From Chloroflexota bacterium (lineage in GTDB: Bacteria; Chloroflexota; UBA6077; CF-72): 38,957 bases of DNA. The notes beneath the pieces were generated by a model. That model worked only from the letters and a program-made list of their open reading frames with translations. It searched no databases and was not told where the DNA came from. Made by a program: the position numbers and the translations under genes. The stretch spans positions 1 through 38,957 of the forward strand of contig JAFAOS010000542.1 of the NCBI GenBank assembly GCA_019247515.1, given 5' to 3'. Within the stretch, counting starts at the first letter, position 1; every line of letters begins with the position of its first letter. Below are positions 33,027 to 38,957 of the stretch, in pieces.

Positions 33027-34045
33027 GCCTCGATTCGCCTGTCGAGCGGGTGGTCGAACATGAGCACCCGTTGGTTTCGCATCCCGCGAGCGAACCCGCG
33101 GTCATCGTCGAGCATCTGGCGCGTCGCTTCGGCCCGCGCGTCGTGCTGCACGACCTGTCGTTCACGGTGGATGCCAGCCAGGCGTTCGGCATAGTCGGCG
33201 CCAACGGCTCGGGCAAGACCGTGCTGCTCCGGCTGATCGCCAGCCTCGACCGTCCCACGGGTGGTCGGATCGAGGTCCATGGCTACGACACGCTGCGCAC
33301 GCCGCGCGCCGTCCGCGACCGGGTGGGCTATTTGCCCGAGGAGCCGATGCTGTACGACGGCCTCACGGCGGAGCAGTACCTGGAATTTGTCGGACGCGCG
33401 CGCGGCCTGGGCAAGCAGGTGCGCCAGGTGGCGGTCGATACGTTGCTGCAGGTCGTCGGACTCGACGAGCGTCGCTGGCGGGACGTGAGCTCGTTTTCCC
33501 CTGGCGAGCGCCGCCGACTGGCCCTGGCCAGCGCGCTGGTGCACGAGCCCGACGTGCTGCTGCTGGACGATCCGCTGCGTGGTCTCGACGGCTTCGCGCG
33601 CCTGGAACAGATCGAGGTCTTGCGTGAGCTGCATCGCCTGGGCTCGACCATGGTGATGGCCGCCACCCGTCCAGAGGACGCGCTCGAAGTGTGCGACAGC
33701 GTCGCGGTACTGCGTGACGGTACCCTCGTCTGGAGTGGGGACGCCACCGCCGCGGCGGCTCTCGCCGCGCCGCAGTACGCCAACTCGGTGCGCGTGCGCG
33801 CCGAAGTCATCGACCAGTTGGAAGCGGCCGTCACCCTGCTTTCCCAGCGGCGCGATATTCAGGAGCTCGAAGTCGACGAGGATGGTCGCAACATCTGGTT
33901 TCTGTTCTCGGGCGACGAGGAAGCCCTGGCCGCGCTGCTGCCGCAGCTGATCCGCGCGGGGGCGAGCGTGGCCCACTTCGGCGTGGAGCGCCGCTCGCCC
34001 GCGGCGGCGGTCGCGCGGCTGTTCCACGAAGATGCCACGCGATGA
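33023..34045 (+). CDS. ABC transporter ATP-binding protein with altered catalytic residues
   Basis: A 340-residue protein whose ABC domain covers about residues 27-250. Walker A GANGSGKT is at 59-66. The signature reads FSPGE (158-162) in place of LSGGQ. Walker B reads VLLLDDP (178-184), with Asp183 where the catalytic Glu usually is. The switch position reads AATRP, with Thr215 where His is expected. The C-terminal 90 residues resemble the accessory domain of CcmA/NatA-type exporters. GTG start overlaps the upstream stop (GTGA). It probably pairs with the ABC-2 permease that follows. The substitutions suggest slow ATP hydrolysis or a regulatory role (inference). Confidence 0.92.
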   Translation: MSLDSPVERVVEHEHPLVSHPASEPAVIVEHLARRFGPRVVLHDLSFTVDASQAFGIVGANGSGKTVLLRLIASLDRPTGGRIEVHGYDTLRTPRAVRDRVGYLPEEPMLYDGLTAEQYLEFVGRARGLGKQVRQVAVDTLLQVVGLDERRWRDVSSFSPGERRRLALASALVHEPDVLLLDDPLRGLDGFARLEQIEVLRELHRLGSTMVMAATRPEDALEVCDSVAVLRDGTLVWSGDATAAAALAAPQYANSVRVRAEVIDQLEAAVTLLSQRRDIQELEVDEDGRNIWFLFSGDEEALAALLPQLIRAGASVAHFGVERRSPAAAVARLFHEDATR

Positions 34046-34092
34046 TTCGCCAGCTGCGGTCCGGGGCTGCGAAAACTGGCAGCCCGCGGCCT

Positions 34093-34098
34093 GGAGGT
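34093..34098 (+). promoter_or_regulatory. Ribosome-binding site deciding the permease start
   Basis: GGAGGT lies 5 bases before the ATG at 34104. It is a strong site and favours that start over the in-frame ATG at 34032, which lies inside the ATPase gene. Confidence 0.75.
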
Positions 34099-34103
34099 AC
34101 ACA

Positions 34104-35048
34104 ATGCCCTATGGCCGCGAGCGGAGGCTGCACGTGCCACTGATTGGCGCGCTGGTCATCAAGGAATTCCAAACCTGGCTGCGCGGCCGCCTGACCTTCG
34201 CCGCCTTCACCCTGCTGGTCCTGCTCGTCGCGCTGATGGTGTTCTTGCTGGGCACCCTCATCCTCGCGCCCGACGCCAACGCGGCTCCCGCGCTGTTTTC
34301 CACGACGTCCACCACCTCGACCAACATCCTGGTCGCCAACCGCGCCGTTTTCCTGTTCGGCGCAGTCGGCGTCTGCGTCATCCTCGCGGCGGCCGTGGTC
34401 GCCCCGGCGGTGGCCGCCTCGGCCTTCGCCAGCGAACGCGAGCGAGGCACGCTCGACCTGCTCCTCCTGCAAGGCCCTGGTCCGGCGCGCATCGTGCTGG
34501 GCAAAGTGCTGGCGGCGCTCGTCTTTAGCCTTCTGCTCCTGGCCGTCGGCATCCCGTTCTTTGCCCCCGCCTGGTCGTTTGGCGGCGTTCAGGCAGACCA
34601 GGTGATCGCCATGATCACCATCGTGTGCACGGTCACGCTGTTTTACTGTGCGCTCGGCGTGTTCTTCGGCTCGCTGTTCAAGTCCACCCTGCCAGCCGCG
34701 ATGTTTGCGCAGGGTGTCGCACTGTTCATGGTCTTTGGCACGCTCGGCTTGCACCTGACCTTCGCCATCCTGAGCGGCAACGACGCATTTCGACCGTTGC
34801 TGTGGCTCAATCCGTTTCTGGCGTTGCTCTCAGGTGGTGGAAGCGCCACTGATTCGTTCGCCCGCGGAGCACCGGTGGCGTACCGCAACGTCCTGTCGTT
34901 GCCGCCGCAGAGCTGGGCGCCGGGCGTGCTGCTGCCGGCCTGGGTCATCGGCAGCCTGGCGTGGACCGCGCTGGCCGTGCTGCTGGTGGCGGGCGCGACC
35001 GTCGCAATCGAGCCTACTCACCCGTTGAAAGGCAGGCGCGCGCGATGA
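34104..35048 (+). CDS. ABC-2 type transporter permease
   Basis: A 314-residue membrane protein with six or more hydrophobic helices. It opens with LIGALVIKEFQTWLRGR, the amphipathic entry helix of ABC-2 permeases. SAFASERERGTLDLLLLQGPGPARIVLGK (about residues 113-141) is the family's hallmark cytoplasmic loop between helices two and three. The start is set by GGAGGT at 34093. It would form the membrane part of an exporter with the preceding ATPase. The last codons overlap the next gene (ATGA at 35045-35048). Confidence 0.92.
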   Translation: MPYGRERRLHVPLIGALVIKEFQTWLRGRLTFAAFTLLVLLVALMVFLLGTLILAPDANAAPALFSTTSTTSTNILVANRAVFLFGAVGVCVILAAAVVAPAVAASAFASERERGTLDLLLLQGPGPARIVLGKVLAALVFSLLLLAVGIPFFAPAWSFGGVQADQVIAMITIVCTVTLFYCALGVFFGSLFKSTLPAAMFAQGVALFMVFGTLGLHLTFAILSGNDAFRPLLWLNPFLALLSGGGSATDSFARGAPVAYRNVLSLPPQSWAPGVLLPAWVIGSLAWTALAVLLVAGATVAIEPTHPLKGRRAR

Positions 35049-36774
35049 CGATGCTTTCTCCCGCGGCAACCTATCACGCCGAGCTGCGCCAGCAGCTCGA
35101 GACCGTAGGTCGGGCTATTTCGCTGCAGCGCGGGCTGACGTGGCTCGCGCGCGGGCTGGCGGCAGGCACCATCATCGTGCTGGGACTGATCGTCTGGGCG
35201 TGGACACACGACGCGGTCAGCGGCCTCTCGATTCCGCTCCTGGTGGCGATCCCCGTGTTCGCGGCGATCGCGGTGGCGATCGGCAGCCTGTTCATCCGCC
35301 ACAACTCGCCGGAGCTGGCACGCAGGATCGATCGTGCGGCTGGCCTGCAGGAACGCTCCACCACGGCGCTCGAGCTGGGACGTCGAGGTGAAGAGTTTCC
35401 GCTCGCCCTCGCACAGATGCGCGACGCGGTCGAGCACCTGCGGCGCGTCGACATGCTCGATGCCTTCCCGCCCCGTCTCCCCCGCAAAGAGCTGCTGGCA
35501 GCGTTCTTTGTTGGCGTCATCGCCGCGATCGTCGCGCTGAGCCCCAATCCGTGGCTGCTGCAGGCGCGCGCGTCCAACCCGAGCATCACCATCGCGCGCG
35601 AACAGGCGGAGCGCGTGCAGCGCGTCGCCGACAGTCTGCCCCAGAACGAGTCGCCGGACATCGACGCCCTGCGTCAACTCGTGAGCCAGGGCGCGCAGAC
35701 GATGCAGGCGCGCAGCAACGAACCCGACGCGGCGCTGAACGCGCTTCAGGACCTGGAGGAACAGGTTCAGCAGATGAGCGCTGGCGACGACCAGTTGGCG
35801 GCGGCGCTGGCCGCGGTGGCCAGTGCGCTTTCGGGCAACCAGAACACGCAGGCGCTTTCGGACGCGATCAATACCGGCGACATGCGCCAGGTCTCGCAGG
35901 CCGCCAGCGACCTGGCCAAGTCAATGGCCAACCTGTCACCGCAAGATCGGCAGCAGCTCGCCCAGGTGCTGCGCGACGCGGCCAGCAAGGCCGGGAGCGA
36001 GTCGCAGGGCGTGGCCAGCAATCTCTCGGCCGCGGCTGACGCGCTGCAGGCCTCGGCGGCCGCGGCCGGTGATCCGAGCCAGGCAAATCAGGCCAACGGC
36101 CAGCAAGCCGATGCCAGTGGAGCCCAGGGCGCGCAGAGCGCGCAAGCTGCGCAGGCCGCCAGCGACGCCATGAACCAGTTGAGCCAGAGCGCCGCGGCCG
36201 CGGATGCGCGTCAACGCACCGCCAGCCAGTTGGAAAGCAGCCGCAACGCGCTCGAGCGAGCGCTGGGTCGGACGCAGAGCCGCTCCGGCAACAACAACAC
36301 CAGTGGCAGCAGCGCGAACCGCTCGTCGTCGAGCTCGCAGGCGTCGAATGGCGATCAGTCCGGGTCGCAGTCCCAGGACAGCACCGGTCAGAGCCAGTCG
36401 GGTGATCAGCCTTCCGGCGGTGGTGACCAGAATGGCGCGGGACAGCAGGGCGACCAGAGCGGCACGGGCAACGACACCGGCACGGGCGGCGGCTACTCGA
36501 CCGGCGGCGACCCCCAGAGCCTGAACAACAACGGATCGCCGAGTCAGCTCGACGCGGTCACTGACCCGCAGCAGGACCAGAGCGGCGGTGCCGCCCCGGA
36601 TGTGAGCAGCACTAACCCGTACACCAGCGACGCTGGCTCCGGCAGCGCGCAGACGGCGCCCGAGTCCGTTCAGCCGAGCTACTCCAACAAGCCGACCCAG
36701 GGCAACGATTCAGGCAGCATCCCCCTGGGCCTGCGCGATCTCGTCAAGGACTACTTCAGCTCCCTGGACCAGAA

Positions 36775-36778
<4 letters not shown>
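35045..36778 (+). CDS. Membrane protein with long Gln/Ser/Gly-rich C-terminus
   Basis: A 577-residue protein. Two membrane helices lie in the first 85 residues and a third at about 148-172, with a basic/acidic cytoplasmic helical segment between them. From about 175 to 280 there are helical, Gln/Ala-rich repeats. About 330-560 is low complexity, rich in Ser, Gly, Gln, Asn and Asp. It ends with a short ordered tail (GLRDLVKDYFSSLDQK). The general shape resembles DUF4175-type proteins that sit beside MoxR and DUF58 genes; this is a weak match. ATG overlaps the permease stop, and its TGA overlaps the MoxR GTG. Confidence 0.8.
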
Positions 36779-37806
<1,028 letters not shown>

Positions 37807-37815
37807 CGCCGAAAC

Positions 37816-38727
37816 GTGGCGACGCCCCAGACGCTGCTCGACGGCACCTTCGCGCGACGGCTCGAGCGCCTGCAGTTGGTCAGCCGCAAGCGACTGATCG
37901 GCCAGGGGCAGGGTGACCGCCGCTCGCTCCGCAAGGGCTCGAGCCTGGAGTTTGCCGACTACCGCCACTACGTGGAGGGCGACGATCCGGCGCGCGTCGA
38001 CTGGAACATCTACAGCCGCACGGACACGTTGTTCGTGCGTCTGTACGAGGAAGAGGAAGTCCTCAACGTGCACCTGCTGGTCGATGCCAGCCGAAGCATG
38101 GACTGGGGCGAGCCGTCCAAGCTGCGTTACGCGCGACGGCTGGCGGCGGCGCTGGGCTATGTCGCCCTGAACGCCTCCAACCGGCTGTACGTCTGGCCGC
38201 TGCATGCATCGTCCGGCTCGTACGGTCCCGTGTGGGGGCGGGGACGCGCGGGGGCGATGCTCAACTTCGTCGAAGAGTTCAAACCCGCGCAGATCGCGAC
38301 GCCGGTCGTGTACGGCGGGCATGCCAGTCCACCTGACCTGGATCAGTCGCTGGCGAGCTTTACCAATCGCAGCAGCGGGCTGGTGGTGCTGTTTTCGGAC
38401 TTGTTGTCGCCGACGTGGGAGAAAGCGCTGTCGCGGCTGGCGAGTCGTTCCTCTGAGGTGGTAGTGATGCACACGCTGTCGCCTCAGGAATTGCGACCCG
38501 CGCTGGGCGGGGACGTGCGGCTGATCGATCGCGAGAGCGGCGCCGCCGTCTCGGTAACCCTCAACAACGATGCGATTCGACTGTACGGCCAGAGGTTGGC
38601 CGACTGGCGGCGGACGATCGAGTCGTTCTGCGCGCGCCACGGGATGGGGTATGTCCCGGTCGACACGGCCATGCCTCTTGAAAGTCTGGTGTTCGACGTC
38701 CTGCGCCGCAGGGGCGTAGTGCACTGA
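37816..38727 (+). CDS. DUF58 protein with vWA-like domain
   Basis: A 303-residue protein with a GTG start, 9 bases after moxR. The DUF58 hallmark LEFADYRHYVEGDDPARVDW lies at residues 44-63. A vWA-type fold follows, with a MIDAS-like DASRSM at 90-95 and a later LVVLFSDLL strand. No membrane helix is seen, unlike many DUF58 proteins. It is the expected partner of the MoxR ATPase. It ends the operon; the repeat tract follows. Confidence 0.95.
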   Translation: MATPQTLLDGTFARRLERLQLVSRKRLIGQGQGDRRSLRKGSSLEFADYRHYVEGDDPARVDWNIYSRTDTLFVRLYEEEEVLNVHLLVDASRSMDWGEPSKLRYARRLAAALGYVALNASNRLYVWPLHASSGSYGPVWGRGRAGAMLNFVEEFKPAQIATPVVYGGHASPPDLDQSLASFTNRSSGLVVLFSDLLSPTWEKALSRLASRSSEVVVMHTLSPQELRPALGGDVRLIDRESGAAVSVTLNNDAIRLYGQRLADWRRTIESFCARHGMGYVPVDTAMPLESLVFDVLRRRGVVH

Positions 38728-38756
38728 TGCGGCCTGTGTGGCGGACGAGTTGGCTC

Positions 38757-38957
38757 GTGTCGAAGGGTAGGGGAGACCCCTACAACCCCCAACGGGGACG
38801 TGGTCCGCTGATGGTTCGCCCGGCGGCCCGCGCGGAGGATACGTTGGGTCGTGTCGATCAGTAGTAGGGGGGAGACCCCTCCGACCCCATTGGGGTCGCT
38901 GATGGGTCGCCCCGCGGCTGCGCGGCGGAGACGTTGGGTCGTGTCGATGAGTAGGGG
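38757..38957. repeat. Tandem repeat of 90-94 base units running off the window
   Basis: Units start GTGTCGA at 38757, 38851 and 38941, the third cut by the window end. Each contains a TAGGGG...AGACCCC hairpin (38768-38782; 38865-38880), a CGACCCC-type hairpin (perfect at 38882-38898), a CGGC...GCGCGG stretch and ends ACGTTGGGTC. The hairpins are the same family as 10486-10524. No gene is seen in the last 230 bases. Confidence 0.85.

Overview
The window is a GC-rich bacterial chromosome segment of almost 39 kb, densely coding on both strands. It uses many GTG and TTG starts and many 1-4 base stop/start overlaps. The gene content suggests Chloroflexota or a close relative: extracellular proteins with Thr/Pro-rich linkers, an ECF sigma factor coupled to an MGMT gene, an NfeD/flotillin pair and an ABC-MoxR-DUF58 cluster. 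This assignment is inference, because no rRNA or marker gene is present. I saw no tRNA, rRNA, CRISPR array, transposase or phage gene.

Layout. (1) 30-1234: ECF sigma factor overlapping an O6-alkylguanine-DNA alkyltransferase. (2) 1330-5772: secreted clan-A-type glycosidase, CefD-like PLP enzyme, OpgC-like membrane acyltransferase. (3) 5924-10425, minus strand: a two-gene protease module in which a TPR-CHAT (caspase-like) protein is translationally coupled to a cytoplasmic subtilisin-like protease; both flanks carry repeats. (4) 10913-16952: DUF2231-Rieske fusion, DUF4352-like lipoprotein/anchored protein, CynX-type MFS transporter, fibronectin-type surface protein, C45 Ntn hydrolase. (5) 17066-19556: gnd-zwf operon supplying the two NADPH-forming steps of the oxidative pentose phosphate pathway. 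(6) 19738-23405: a cyclic-nucleotide-binding domain fused to a DASS/SLC13-like permease, then on the other strand a CDF metal exporter and a GtrA protein. (7) 23645-28310: NfeD-like protein plus flotillin (membrane microdomain pair), then an MFS/spermidine-synthase-like fusion. (8) 28562-30195: YlbL-type PDZ-Lon protease and YajQ, divergent. (9) 30537-38727: a six-gene operon of a large secreted/membrane protein, an atypical ABC ATPase, an ABC-2 permease, a Gln/Ser-rich membrane protein, a MoxR AAA+ ATPase and a DUF58 protein.

At least three families of short palindromic repeats sit in nearly all the larger intergenic gaps. One copy lies in frame inside the MFS/spermidine-synthase gene. The repeats occur at both convergent gene junctions that have room for them and on both sides of the CHAT-subtilase module and of the ABC-MoxR operon.

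The best candidate for an undescribed system is the CHAT/S8 protease pair, read as a possible two-step cytoplasmic protease cascade. Second is the sigma factor/MGMT pair, where an alkylation-repair protein occupies the position normally held by an anti-sigma factor.
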